This document shows positions 8,528-16,849 of a stretch of 34,146 nucleotides of DNA, one piece after another. Made by a program: the position numbers and the translations under genes. Below the pieces are notes generated by a model. It did not search any database and had not been told where the DNA came from. It saw only the letters and a program-made list of their open reading frames with translations. Source of the DNA: Clostridia bacterium (GTDB lineage Bacteria > Bacillota > Clostridia > Peptostreptococcales > Anaerovoracaceae); the NCBI GenBank assembly GCA_900766045.1, contig CAAFTW010000003.1, positions 1 through 34,146 on the forward strand, in the 5' to 3' direction. Within the stretch, counting starts at the first letter, position 1, and each line of letters begins with the position of its first letter.

Positions 8528-8998
8528 TTAAAAACCAAGGTTGAACAGCATCAGCAGGGAAACGAGCAGTGCGAAAATCGCATACGTCTCTACCATTGCC
8601 GCGTAAATAATTCCTTTACCCATCTGATCCTCTCTCTTGCCGAGAAGCATGATTCCGGCAGCTGCGGCCTTGCCCTGCGCAATACCGGACCAGATGCCTA
8701 CGATGCAGATCGGAAGGGAGCATGCGAATACGTACAGTCCCTGCGCCATGGTGAGATCTTTCATTCCGCCGCCTCCGAGCAGTCCGATTCTGATAAAGAT
8801 CAGGAATGTAACGATCAGTCCGTAAATTCCCTGTGTACCAGGAAGTGCCTGTAAAATCAATGTACGGCCGAATTTCTTAGGATCTTCCGCAACGACTCCG
8901 GCTGCAGCCTGTCCGGCGATACCAACGCCCATTGCGCTTCCTACGCCTGCGAGAGCGGCTACTGCCGCACCGATCAGAGCCCATACATTTCCACTCAT
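8528..8998 (-). CDS. atpK: V-type ATPase subunit K (c-ring), Na+-type site
   Basis: Membrane rotor-ring subunit (NtpK), 156 residues, built as two fused c hairpins with four transmembrane helices. The second hairpin keeps the ion-binding glutamate (E137 in AAMVETYAI); the first has none. Residues matching the E. hirae Na+ pocket are present: L52, T55 and Q56 in LPGTQG, Q108 in SGIAQGK, and E137. From knowledge of NtpK this predicts Na+ rather than H+ coupling. The ATG at 8998 has GGAGG 8 nt upstream; an ATG at 9013 in the same frame overlaps that ribosome site and is rejected. Confidence 0.96.
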   Translation of the reverse strand: MSGNVWALIGAAVAALAGVGSAMGVGIAGQAAAGVVAEDPKKFGRTLILQALPGTQGIYGLIVTFLIFIRIGLLGGGGMKDLTMAQGLYVFACSLPICIVGIWSGIAQGKAAAAGIMLLGKREDQMGKGIIYAAMVETYAIFALLVSLLMLFNLGF

Positions 8999-9018
8999 GA
9001 TAAATACCTCCATGAAAA

Positions 9019-10983
9019 CTAATCTGTTAATCTTACATATTTAGTGTTTCTCCGGAACGGGTTGAACGGTTCGCCGCCGTCTTCATAGAACTTTCCGAAG
9101 AATTCGATATACTGCAGTCTGCTCGTATGTACAAAGGATCCCAGTGCGTTGATCGCCAGGTTAAAGATATGGCCGATAACAAACACGATAGCCAGGATAA
9201 TCGCTCCCTTGACTCCGCCGCCGGACAATGTTCCGATGGTGTTGACGACCTGGGCGATTACGCCGGTCGCAAGTCCCAGTGCAAGCAGTCTTGCGTAGGA
9301 AAGAATATCGGACAGGAATCCGGTAATATTGTAAATTGCGGTAATTCCGCCGATGACCTTTCCAAAGCCTTTTTTATCTCTGCCTCCCGTGAGGAGCAGA
9401 ATGATGAAGCCGGCAATCATGATGTATTCTCCGGCCTTGAATCCGCCTGTGCTCTTTCCGTTCAGCGCGATCATCAGGATAATTCCTCCGATCACCATGT
9501 ACCAGGAAAAATCGTCAAATACGGCATCCCAGAAATGGCCTCTTCTGATCTTCATTCCGGCGTCCAGTCCCATTCCCAGGAAAATATGGACAACTCCAAG
9601 TCCCAGGGAAAAGATCAGGAGTTTGGTCGGATTGCTGATCGGGTCGAACCAGATCGGCTTGATCGCCGCGTTGGAATGGAAGAATGTGGTCGCTATCGCG
9701 TTGACACTGTTTCCAAACCATCCGCCGAACATTGCTCCCCAGAAAATTGTGGAAATTCCGCAGTACAGGAACATTTTTACCATGTGATACAGATTCCCCT
9801 CAATTTTGAACTTATGAAGAATCACTGCCGTTACCACGGTCAGAAGAATTCCATATCCCGCGTCACTCAGCATCATGCCGAAGAAGCAGGCGTAGAAAAG
9901 AGAAAACCACTTGGTCGGGTCAATTCCGTGATAATCCGGAAGTGAATACATCTCGGTTACAGACTCGAAGGGAGCCACAAATGCATTGTTCTTCAGGAGA
10001 ACCGGAACGGTCTCGTCTTCCCGTGGATCTTCAAAAAGATAGTAGCATTCACAGGAATCCAGCATTTTCTTCGCGGCGGTCATGCAGCCTTCCGGAATCC
10101 AGCCTGTCAGACGGAAGGTTCTCTTTGTCTGAAGAAGTTTTCCCTTCAGCACCACCTGATCCCGCTCCATGACCAGCTGGTCATGCAGACATTCGATATC
10201 TTTTTTCTGTCCATACCGGGCAGCAATCTGTCCGCCGACTTTCTTAACCTCATCGGAAAGTTCTGCAATTTCATTATGCAGACGAACTTCAGCTTCTGAT
10301 GCCGTATCCTTGAAATCCGGAAATGCCGCCACGGTGAAGCCACGCTGCTTCAGCGCTTCCTCTACGCCCGCCGTATCCGGTTTCCAGGTAATGAGAAGCA
10401 GATAACGGTATTCTTTATCTTCATTGACCTTTTCCAGAACTGCCGTTTCACTGATTTCTGATGCGGCGCTCTGAAGGTCTTCCAGTGTGATATTCACCGG
10501 GACGACTCCAAGCGTGAAATCCGTGCACCGCGTACCGGTGAAATTCAATGGAATGGTATACGGTTTCCATGGAATGACGGAACTCAGTTCAGATTCTTTC
10601 CTGTTACGCTGTTCGGTCAATCTGCGTATCTGTTCCTTCAATTCCAGAACTCCGTTGGTTTCCTCTGTAAATTCGGCTCTGTGCTGCAGAACAGACTGAA
10701 AGTCGGTTTTCTTCATCTCCCTTCTCGTAAAGAAGAGTGGTGATTTTACCGGACTGTGCTCCTTCAGGGCTTCAATCGCAGTTTCTGTATCGGATATTTT
10801 CTGATCCAGTTCTGCCGCCTCCGGATTTTCACCCGCTGCCGGCAGCTCCTGCTGTTCTGCGCCGCCCTGTGGGTCTTCGTCGGTAACTTCCAGTGCTCCC
10901 AGATTCATCAGTTTGGAAACGAATTGTTCTTTCTCAGTGTCAAGGCCGATTACAGACAGTCTTTTCATCTTTACGATTGACAC
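9019..10983 (-). CDS. atpI: V-type ATPase subunit I (membrane stator)
   Basis: Subunit I (eukaryotic subunit a; NtpI), 654 residues, carrying the ion half-channels. The N-terminal half is soluble, with coiled-coil segments; the C-terminal half from about residue 360 has roughly seven to eight membrane helices. FYACFFGMMLSDAGYG and LSDILSYARLLALGLATGVIA are highly conserved, the latter holding the essential arginine that faces the c ring. The start is GTG at 10983 because SIVKMKRLSVIGL is family-typical; an ATG five codons later is possible. It overlaps the end of atpH by 13 nt. Confidence 0.96.
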   Translation of the reverse strand: MSIVKMKRLSVIGLDTEKEQFVSKLMNLGALEVTDEDPQGGAEQQELPAAGENPEAAELDQKISDTETAIEALKEHSPVKSPLFFTRREMKKTDFQSVLQHRAEFTEETNGVLELKEQIRRLTEQRNRKESELSSVIPWKPYTIPLNFTGTRCTDFTLGVVPVNITLEDLQSAASEISETAVLEKVNEDKEYRYLLLITWKPDTAGVEEALKQRGFTVAAFPDFKDTASEAEVRLHNEIAELSDEVKKVGGQIAARYGQKKDIECLHDQLVMERDQVVLKGKLLQTKRTFRLTGWIPEGCMTAAKKMLDSCECYYLFEDPREDETVPVLLKNNAFVAPFESVTEMYSLPDYHGIDPTKWFSLFYACFFGMMLSDAGYGILLTVVTAVILHKFKIEGNLYHMVKMFLYCGISTIFWGAMFGGWFGNSVNAIATTFFHSNAAIKPIWFDPISNPTKLLIFSLGLGVVHIFLGMGLDAGMKIRRGHFWDAVFDDFSWYMVIGGIILMIALNGKSTGGFKAGEYIMIAGFIILLLTGGRDKKGFGKVIGGITAIYNITGFLSDILSYARLLALGLATGVIAQVVNTIGTLSGGGVKGAIILAIVFVIGHIFNLAINALGSFVHTSRLQYIEFFGKFYEDGGEPFNPFRRNTKYVRLTD

Positions 10984-11297
10984 TTTCGATTCACGATCCT
11001 TTCTTTAATCAGCCGGATGGCTTCATCTGAATTCCGGTCCGCAGATTCCGCAACTGCCGCGCACTCTGCCTTCGCTTCACGCATGGAAGCTTCATAATTA
11101 CTTTCTGCTTCCTCCGTGCCTTCCCGTATCAGCGAGTCATAAATCGTTCCGGCTCTCGCGTCCGCTTCCGAAATGAGTGCGTCCGCTTTTCTGCGGCCCG
11201 CCGCCACGGTTTCTTTTCCGTCCGCGGCTGCCTTCTGCACGATTTCTTCCGCTCTGCTTTCAGCAGCCCGGACATCATCGAGCTCCTTATCGAACAT
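10971..11297 (-). CDS. V-type ATPase peripheral-stalk subunit (G/H-like)
   Basis: First gene of the V-ATPase operon. The 108-residue protein is almost wholly charged heptad-rich helix (FDKELDDVRAAESRAEEIVQKAAADGK...), as expected for the small peripheral-stalk subunit called H, G or NtpF, which pairs with subunit E. Sequence conservation in this family is low, so position before atpI and coiled-coil character carry the call. The ATG at 11297 has AAAGGAGG 6 nt upstream. Confidence 0.85.
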   Translation of the reverse strand: MFDKELDDVRAAESRAEEIVQKAAADGKETVAAGRRKADALISEADARAGTIYDSLIREGTEEAESNYEASMREAKAECAAVAESADRNSDEAIRLIKERIVNRKCQS

Positions 11298-11350
11298 ACT
11301 GCGCCTCCTTTCTGTCTCATGCGAGACTGATGCCGTACATGAATATTGAT

Positions 11351-11370
11351 CTGGACAATATTTTGTCCGG
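11351..11370. promoter_or_regulatory. Inverted repeat in the V-ATPase leader
   Basis: GGACAA (11353-11358) and TTGTCC (11363-11368) are perfect 6-bp arms around a 4-nt loop, extended by a C/G pair and a G-T pair outside. It lies 54 bp upstream of the first V-ATPase start codon. It could be a repressor operator or an mRNA hairpin. Confidence 0.4.
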
Positions 11371-11421
11371 AATATAATCGATAACTAAAATGAGAAAATA
11401 CCATCTATTCTTACTTGCCTT

Positions 11422-11450
11422 ATATTACCTATCATAAAGCAAGCTGAGAA
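11422..11450 (-). promoter_or_regulatory. Possible sigma-A promoter of the V-ATPase operon
   Basis: On the minus strand TTCTCA (11445-11450) and TAATAT (11422-11427) are separated by 17 bp; each matches consensus at four of six positions. It would give a leader of about 118 nt. This is the best pair I found in the region but it is weak. Confidence 0.3.
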
Positions 11451-11467
11451 TAAAATCCATCTTTTTG

Positions 11468-11485
11468 TGTATTTGTCTAAATACA
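11468..11485. promoter_or_regulatory. 7-bp inverted repeat upstream of the putative V-ATPase promoter
   Basis: TGTATTT (11468-11474) and AAATACA (11479-11485) form a perfect inverted repeat with a 4-bp spacer, 17 bp upstream of the proposed -35. The position suits an activator or repressor site; no regulator is identified. Confidence 0.35.
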
Positions 11486-11727
11486 ATTTGTTAAAAAAGT
11501 ATCAGAATCTTCAGGAAGAAAAATACACACCTCATCCATCTTCTTGCATATTATTCATGTACAAGATACGATACTTTTATTTTTTACCACCGATTTCTTC
11601 CGAATAAACAAATTAATCTTGTTTTTTCTATTCTCTCCTATCAGATCTTCCTAATTTTACCTGTCAGCATAGTAGGAAAATAATCTGGCAATATTCATAA
11701 AGCATTTATATTTCAACTCTTTACAAT

Positions 11728-11768
11728 AACAGCGCGGTGAAAAATTTCCGTTTTTTCACCGCGCTGTT
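11728..11768 (-). terminator. whiA: Terminator hairpin after whiA
   Basis: A strong stem of about 17 bp (AACAGCGCGGTGAAAAA, 11728-11744, with TTTTTTCACCGCGCTGTT, 11751-11768) lies 19 bp past the whiA stop. The minus-strand T-tract after the stem is short (TTATTGT); the T-rich part is mostly within the stem arm. Confidence 0.7.
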
Positions 11769-11787
11769 TTCTCATGTATTTTTTTGT

Positions 11788-12741
11788 TTATTTTTCAGCT
11801 GTAACTTTTTCTGCCAAACTGAGGATTCTCTTCATCCGGTTATTCACTCCGGACTTCCCCAGAGGCGGATCCGTCATCTCTCCAAGCTGTGTCAGACTGG
11901 CCTCCGGATTGCTTATTCTCAGATCCGCGAGCTCTTTCAGCTTGTCTGACATCCGGTCATACTGCCCCACTTCTTTCAGGCTGCGGATGGCCCGGATCTG
12001 CTTCTCTGACGCATCCAGAGTTCTGTCCGTATTCGCGTTATCACAGTTTAAAATTCTCGTTGTTTGATTGAAAACGGATTTCTGCACGCGGACATTTTCA
12101 AAGGCGAGCATCTGCGCGTGTGCCCCCATCAGCGCCAGCACATCGCTGATGTACTGTGAATTCTTCATATAGACAACCCAGCGGTTCCTGCGCTGCACAA
12201 CTTTGACCGAAAGGTCTTCAAAGGAATTGATCATCTTCTTCAGATCATTGGCCAGGTTCCTGCTTTCACAGGCAAATTCCAGATGATAGCTCTTTTCCGG
12301 ATCGCTGATGCTGCCGGTTCCCATGAACATGCCCCGCATGTAAGCACGTTTGCAGCATTTTTTCCGGATCAGCTCTTCATAAATTCCATCGCTGATGTAA
12401 TTGTTTCCTTCCCGTACCAGAAGAATTCCTGTCTCTCTCAGAATCGACTCACTGTGATTTTCAGGGCTGATGGTCAGCATATAGGTATGTCCCTTTTTCA
12501 GAGCCTCTGCGCCTCCCACTTCCAGTTTTGCATCGATCTGAAAATACTCCCGGATCAGCCGTTTATAGTGCCTGGCGATAGCAGGATTATCCGTCGCGAT
12601 AACGATGGTAAAATGCCCGCCTCCGGTCAGGCGCAGACTTCCGGACACACGAAGAAAGCCGGCGATTTCCGCCAGCTGGTCACATTTCTTCTCCGGTTCT
12701 ACTCTTGCAAGTTCATTTTTTGTCTCTGATGAAAATGACAA
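11788..12741 (-). CDS. whiA: DNA-binding protein WhiA
   Basis: WhiA is a two-domain protein (LAGLIDADG endonuclease-like N-terminus without nuclease activity, C-terminal helix-turn-helix) linked in Gram-positives to cell division and chromosome segregation. The 317-residue product starts SFSSETKNELARVE, the standard opening, and contains AEIAGFLRVSGSL and CCKRAYMRGMFMGTGSISDPEKSYHLEF. The C-terminus LKELADLRISNPEASLTQLGEMTDPPLGKSGVNNRMKRIL is the HTH domain. The start codon is TTG at 12741, with AGGAGG about 10 nt upstream; the frame has no ATG close by. It lies 30 bp after rapZ, without the usual yvcK between them. Confidence 0.96.
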   Translation of the reverse strand: MSFSSETKNELARVEPEKKCDQLAEIAGFLRVSGSLRLTGGGHFTIVIATDNPAIARHYKRLIREYFQIDAKLEVGGAEALKKGHTYMLTISPENHSESILRETGILLVREGNNYISDGIYEELIRKKCCKRAYMRGMFMGTGSISDPEKSYHLEFACESRNLANDLKKMINSFEDLSVKVVQRRNRWVVYMKNSQYISDVLALMGAHAQMLAFENVRVQKSVFNQTTRILNCDNANTDRTLDASEKQIRAIRSLKEVGQYDRMSDKLKELADLRISNPEASLTQLGEMTDPPLGKSGVNNRMKRILSLAEKVTAEK

Positions 12742-12771
12742 TCTGCTCTCATCCTCCTGTATTCACGCCGC

Positions 12772-13653
12772 TTATTTCTGCATTTCCCGATGATGGACAA
12801 ACACATGGTATCCCTGCTTATGGAAAAATTCTGCCGCGGCATTGGTTACGACTACGGAACGGTGCTGCCCGCCCGTACAGCCGAAATAGATATTCAGATG
12901 GTACTTTCCCTCTTTAATGTAGCAAGGAATCAGCATGGTCAGCATTTTTTCCACAGAATCGAGGAAGTTCCCGGTTATTTCCTGCCGCATGACATAATCC
13001 CTGACCTTCCGGTTGTTCCCGGTCAGTTTCCGCAGCGACTTCACATAGTATGGGTTCGGGATGAAGCGGACATCAAAAATGAGGTCGGCATCCGGTGGAA
13101 GCCCGTATTTATAGCCGAAAGAAGCAATCGACAGGGAAAACTGACTCTGCACCTCTTCACCGTCGCCAAAACTTCTCTGCATGAGATGCTGGAACTGGGA
13201 TACCTTCAGACTGCTGGTATCGATGACGACATCGGCATGGCTTCTGAAGGGCTCCAGCAGCGCGCGCTCCTTCGCAATCGCCTGGGCCGTGGTCATTCCC
13301 TGAGCCAGCGGATGAGTCCTTCTGGTCTCGCTGAAACGCCGGATCAGGGTGTCATCGGATGCTTCCAGAAACAATATCCTCAGATTGACATCATGGCGCT
13401 CGGAAAGATGATGAACCGCCCCGTTCAGGTCCTGAAAAAACTGTTCACTTCTGATATCGACGACAAACGCAGCTTTCTGGATCTGCTTTTTTCCGCTCAT
13501 CTGCGCCAAATCCAGGAAATTCCGGATCAGGAGCGGCGGCATATTATCAATACAGTACCAGCCCTGGTCTTCGAACCAGTCCGCCGCCTGCGTTTTTCCA
13601 GCGCCGGACAGGCCTGTAATCAGAACCACCTCCATCGGTTTCTCCACAGTCAT
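12772..13653 (-). CDS. rapZ: RapZ/YvcJ family nucleotide-binding protein
   Basis: RapZ-family proteins bind nucleotides and, in Enterobacteria, act as adaptors for small-RNA decay; in Firmicutes (YvcJ) they are linked to competence and cell-wall metabolism. The 293-residue protein has a Walker A loop GLSGAGKT at residues 14-21, DNMPPLLIRNFLDLA, a LFLEASDDTLIRRFSETRRTHPL segment, DVRFIPNPYYV, and the C-terminal GCTGGQHRSV signature. ATG 13653 is chosen because GGAGG sits 5 nt upstream; the upstream in-frame ATG at 13671 has no ribosome site. whiA follows by 30 bp. Confidence 0.95.
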   Translation of the reverse strand: MTVEKPMEVVLITGLSGAGKTQAADWFEDQGWYCIDNMPPLLIRNFLDLAQMSGKKQIQKAAFVVDIRSEQFFQDLNGAVHHLSERHDVNLRILFLEASDDTLIRRFSETRRTHPLAQGMTTAQAIAKERALLEPFRSHADVVIDTSSLKVSQFQHLMQRSFGDGEEVQSQFSLSIASFGYKYGLPPDADLIFDVRFIPNPYYVKSLRKLTGNNRKVRDYVMRQEITGNFLDSVEKMLTMLIPCYIKEGKYHLNIYFGCTGGQHRSVVVTNAAAEFFHKQGYHVFVHHREMQK

Positions 13654-13710
13654 GATGTCCTCCCTCTTCATTTCTATGCGCAGTGCCGCGCTGCCTTCCG
13701 ATCTCTTGAA

Positions 13711-14478
13711 CTACTCTTCAAACACCTGCTCTATATTCACGATCCGGTCGAAATCCAGTCCGGCGTCCGCCGCTCTCTGAAGGCCGTTCTCATAGGATCC
13801 GACAGCCGCCGGCGTATGGGCATCGCTGTCGATGATAAAATACACATCCTGCTTCAAGGCTTCTCTGATTTCTTCTACCGTCAGATGCTGGTGCCGGGAA
13901 TTAATCTCCATCAGGGTTTTGGTTTCCGCGCAGGCTTTTGCGACCTCGGTCATGTCTACCGGACCCTTGTCTCCCGGATGGGTCAGAACCTTGATGTCGT
14001 TTTCATACAGCGCGCGGATGTACATGTCCGTGTTGATGGCCACAAGCCGGCTTCTCCTTGCGCCTTCTGCACTTTGTCCGCCCAGATGGTTCGCCGTGCT
14101 GTGGCAGTGCATGACGCCATAATGATATCCCGCCAGCAGAAAATCAAACTGTCCCTGCTCGTCCTTCTGAAGGTCCAGTCCATTGTCTGTCTCCATGATA
14201 TTGGCTTCTACACTGAGGTAGATGTCCATGTCCGGATACATCTGCTTCTCCCTCTCGATTTCTGCGCGCATTTCCGGGATTTTACTTTTCTTCAGGCCGT
14301 ACATGTAGTGGCCCGGGCCGTGGTCGGAAATGGCGATTCCCTGCAGGCCCTGCTGGCGCGCGGCGACGATGTTCTGATCAATGGTTCCCTTTCCGTGGGG
14401 CACAATCCAGCCGTGAGAATAACGGGTGTGTGTGTGCAGATCATAGGTCATGCGGTATTCTGAGATATCGATACTCAC
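13711..14478 (-). CDS. PHP-domain metal-dependent hydrolase
   Basis: Polymerase-and-histidinol-phosphatase fold enzyme, probably a phosphoesterase, commonly encoded next to murB and rapZ in Clostridia; its substrate is not known to me. Metal-ligand motifs in order are DLHTHTRYSHG, ISDHGPGHYMYG, SVEANIME, LLAGYHYGVMH, VLTHPGD, LMEINSRHQ and IIDSDAHTPAAVG. The start chosen is GTG 14478, 1 nt after the murB stop, with AAGG 8 nt upstream, giving 255 residues. ATG 14451 (starting at TYDLHTHT) lacks a ribosome site but is possible. Operon membership with murB is clear from the spacing. Confidence 0.9.
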   Translation of the reverse strand: MSIDISEYRMTYDLHTHTRYSHGWIVPHGKGTIDQNIVAARQQGLQGIAISDHGPGHYMYGLKKSKIPEMRAEIEREKQMYPDMDIYLSVEANIMETDNGLDLQKDEQGQFDFLLAGYHYGVMHCHSTANHLGGQSAEGARRSRLVAINTDMYIRALYENDIKVLTHPGDKGPVDMTEVAKACAETKTLMEINSRHQHLTVEEIREALKQDVYFIIDSDAHTPAAVGSYENGLQRAADAGLDFDRIVNIEQVFEE

Positions 14479-14479
14479 C

Positions 14480-15376
14480 TTATCTGCCTTCTTTCTCGTT
14501 CTTTTCTGCCGGGCCGCCGACAATCCGCACTTCCGGTTCCATGTCCACGCCGAAACGGTTCTTTACGGTATTCTGGACCAGATGCATCAGCTTCAGAATG
14601 TCATCCGCAGTCGCTCCGCCGCGGTTAATCATAAATCCGCTGTGCTTGGCGCTGATCTGCGCACCGCCGACCGATGCGCCCTTCAGCCCCGCGTCCTGAA
14701 TCAGCTTTCCTGCGAAATAGCCTTCCGGGCGCTTGAAAAAGCTGCCTGCGCTCGGATACTGCAGCGGCTGCTTGCTGTTTCTCTTCTGCATGAACTCCTG
14801 CATGGCACTCAGAATGTCTGCACGGTCAGCCGGAGTCAGCTTCATGGTGACTGACACGACAAGCTCTCCGGTTTTCTGAATGCGGCTCATGCGGTAGCCC
14901 AGCTGAAGTTCTTCATTACTCAGCGTGCGGATTTCCTGTCCGTCTGCGCTGACTACCTGCACAGATTCAATTACCTGCTTCATCTCCCCGCCATAGGCGC
15001 CGGCATTCATGAACACTGCGCCCCCGATGCTTCCCGGAATGCCGGAAATCGGCTCCATACCGGAAAGGCCGTGCTCCATGGCTTCATGTGCGGCAGCGGA
15101 AATCAGCGCCGCGCTTCCGCAGATCAGACGCTCACCGTCGACTTTTATAGAAGAGAAAGCGTCTCCCAGATGGATGACCGTCCCGTGGTAGCCTTCATCT
15201 CTGAAAATCGTGTTGCTTCCGTTTCCCAGCAGCAGATATTCCCGTCCACTACGGCGTAAATCCTGCAGGAGCTGCTGCAGCTCCTCTGTGGATTCCGGCA
15301 CCGCCATAGTATCCGCACAGCCTCCCGCGCGGAATGATGTATATTCTCTCATGTCCACATCGTGCATGATCTTCAT
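14480..15376 (-). CDS. murB: UDP-N-acetylenolpyruvoylglucosamine reductase
   Basis: MurB reduces UDP-GlcNAc-enolpyruvate to UDP-MurNAc with NADPH and FAD in cytoplasmic peptidoglycan precursor synthesis. The 298-residue length is normal for the type IIa form. Motifs: FRAGGCADTMAVP, FAD-binding LLLGNGSNTIFRDEGY, GIPGSIGGAVFMNAGAYGGEM, catalytic-serine region PSAGSFFKRPEGYFAGKLI, GGAQISAKHSGFMINRGGATADD, and the C-terminal glutamate in EPEVRIVG. ATG 15376 has AAGGAT 8-9 nt upstream and overlaps the TGA of the upstream membrane-protein gene by 4 nt (ATGA). Confidence 0.96.
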   Translation of the reverse strand: MKIMHDVDMREYTSFRAGGCADTMAVPESTEELQQLLQDLRRSGREYLLLGNGSNTIFRDEGYHGTVIHLGDAFSSIKVDGERLICGSAALISAAAHEAMEHGLSGMEPISGIPGSIGGAVFMNAGAYGGEMKQVIESVQVVSADGQEIRTLSNEELQLGYRMSRIQKTGELVVSVTMKLTPADRADILSAMQEFMQKRNSKQPLQYPSAGSFFKRPEGYFAGKLIQDAGLKGASVGGAQISAKHSGFMINRGGATADDILKLMHLVQNTVKNRFGVDMEPEVRIVGGPAEKNEKEGR

Positions 15377-16626
15377 TTTAATATATCCTTTCTGTCTGCG
15401 TCGTATACGTTGAAATCGATATACTCGTCTGTTTTCTCTTTAAATCCTCTGCTGCGCAGGCGCTTCCCTGTATTCCGGTCAAAGTAGTATGTAATGATCG
15501 CAAAGGTCGGAACGCCGAGCACCATACCGGCAACACCGAACAGACCGCCGCCGACAATGATCGCGAACATAACCCAGAAACTTGCCAGTCCTGTGGAATC
15601 GCCAAGGATCTTCGGTCCCAGAATATTTCCGTCGAACTGCTGCAGACCCAGAATCATGATCAGGAAATACAGCGCCTTCAGCGGGCTGATGACACAGATC
15701 AGGATTGCCGAAGGAATCGCGCCGATGAAGGGCCCGAAAAACGGAATAATATTCGTTACACCGACGATCGTGCTGATCAGTGCCGTATACGGCAGATGCA
15801 GAATCACCATCAGTATGTAACAGAGAATGCCGATAATAATGGAATCGATGATCTTTCCGTTGATAAATCCGCCGAAAGTCCGGTTGCAGAAACTCCCGAA
15901 ATTCATAATTTCCTCAGAATGCGCGCGGCTGAAGTGAGAGAGAATGAAGCGCTTCATATTGGCTTTCAGCTTCTCTTTTCCGTTCAGCAGATATACACTG
16001 ACAATGACTGCCACCAGGATGTTCAGGCACAGTTTTGCCGTGGCCACAATGCCTTCCGTAAGCCGGACAGCAATGCTTCCCGTGCCCGGGATCAGTTTCT
16101 TCGCCGCAAAGGTCATCAGACTGTCGATTGCTTTATTAATGAACGTATCCATCGATCCGATAACTTCCGGATGTCCGGACTTTCTGGCCAGGTATGCGAT
16201 TCCATTCGTCAGGTCATCGATACGCCCCGGCAGAATCTTCACGATCGCGACCACACTCTTGATCAGCTGCGGAACGATCAGCGCGATGGCCGCCGCCATC
16301 ACCGCGAACAGCACGATCAGCGCCACGATACTTCCGATGACACGGGAGAAGGTCAGCGCCCTTCTCTTTATGCGGGAGAATCCCAGCACATTCCATTTCT
16401 GCGCATGCCTGTAGAAGAAGCGCACGGTTACGTTGTAGATCGGACAAAGAAGATACGCAAGAACCGCTCCGAGTATAAACGGGAACAGAATTCCATTCAG
16501 TGCCTTCAGCCCTGCCATCACCTTACCGAAATCCTTGATAAAGAAATAGAAAAGCAGAACTCCGCTTCCGCCAAGAAACAGATTCAGTCCCAGCCGAAAT
16601 GTTTTATTCTGTAATTTCTCTTTCAC
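15373..16626 (-). CDS. AI-2E transporter family (PerM/YhhT-like) membrane protein
   Basis: A polytopic inner-membrane protein of the UPF0118/AI-2E exporter family, whose members include TqsA and Na+/H+ antiporter-like proteins; the substrate here is unknown. The 417-residue product has about eight hydrophobic segments: two near the N-terminus (about 15-75), one around 105-135, and a C-terminal set beginning NGKIIDSIIIGILCYILMVILHLPYTALISTIVGVTNIIPFFGPFIGAIPSAI, followed by GLQQFDGNILGPKILGDSTGL, the family signature. The start is GTG 16626 with GGAGGG 7 nt upstream; an in-frame ATG at 16641 overlaps that ribosome site. It is the first gene of the murB-php-rapZ-whiA operon. Confidence 0.9.
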   Translation of the reverse strand: MKEKLQNKTFRLGLNLFLGGSGVLLFYFFIKDFGKVMAGLKALNGILFPFILGAVLAYLLCPIYNVTVRFFYRHAQKWNVLGFSRIKRRALTFSRVIGSIVALIVLFAVMAAAIALIVPQLIKSVVAIVKILPGRIDDLTNGIAYLARKSGHPEVIGSMDTFINKAIDSLMTFAAKKLIPGTGSIAVRLTEGIVATAKLCLNILVAVIVSVYLLNGKEKLKANMKRFILSHFSRAHSEEIMNFGSFCNRTFGGFINGKIIDSIIIGILCYILMVILHLPYTALISTIVGVTNIIPFFGPFIGAIPSAILICVISPLKALYFLIMILGLQQFDGNILGPKILGDSTGLASFWVMFAIIVGGGLFGVAGMVLGVPTFAIITYYFDRNTGKRLRSRGFKEKTDEYIDFNVYDADRKDILK

Positions 16627-16659
16627 TGTTCTTCCCTCCATAAAACAATGCTTCTTTAT

Positions 16660-16668
16660 ATGATACCA
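16660..16668 (-). promoter_or_regulatory. Extended -10 promoter candidate for the AI-2E/murB/rapZ/whiA operon
   Basis: The minus strand reads TGGTATCAT, an extended -10 (TGn plus TATCAT, 5 of 6 to consensus), about 34 bp before the GTG start. A weak TTGTAT lies 18 bp upstream as -35. Confidence 0.4.
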
Positions 16669-16730
16669 CAATCAGACGGACGCATACAATCAGGCACAGC
16701 TGAAGACACAGCAAAAGACGCCCTCAAATG

Positions 16731-16739
16731 TGATACAAT
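16731..16739 (+). promoter_or_regulatory. Extended -10 promoter candidate for the metallophosphatase gene
   Basis: TGATACAAT fits TGn plus TACAAT (5 of 6). No good -35 is visible. It would give a leader of about 105 nt to the ATG at 16850. The near-repeat CTATAAACATG/CTATAAACATT at about 16775-16796 is an alternative AT-rich start region. Confidence 0.3.
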
Positions 16740-16849
16740 AATACCAGTTAAAGCAGAAAAATTCTAATCGAATCTATAAACATGCTATAAACATTCATCA
16801 GCCATCAGGCTCAGGAAGAACAGATTACAGAAAGGCAGCAGATAGAGCA

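Larger units (their letters stand above)
11298..11787. other. 490-bp AT-rich intergenic region before the V-ATPase operon
   Basis: No credible gene is seen on either strand. The stretch holds the leader and possible promoter of the V-ATPase operon, two perfect short inverted repeats (11351-11370 and 11468-11485), and the whiA terminator hairpin at its right end. The part 11486-11727 is very AT-rich without a feature I can name. Confidence 0.6.
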
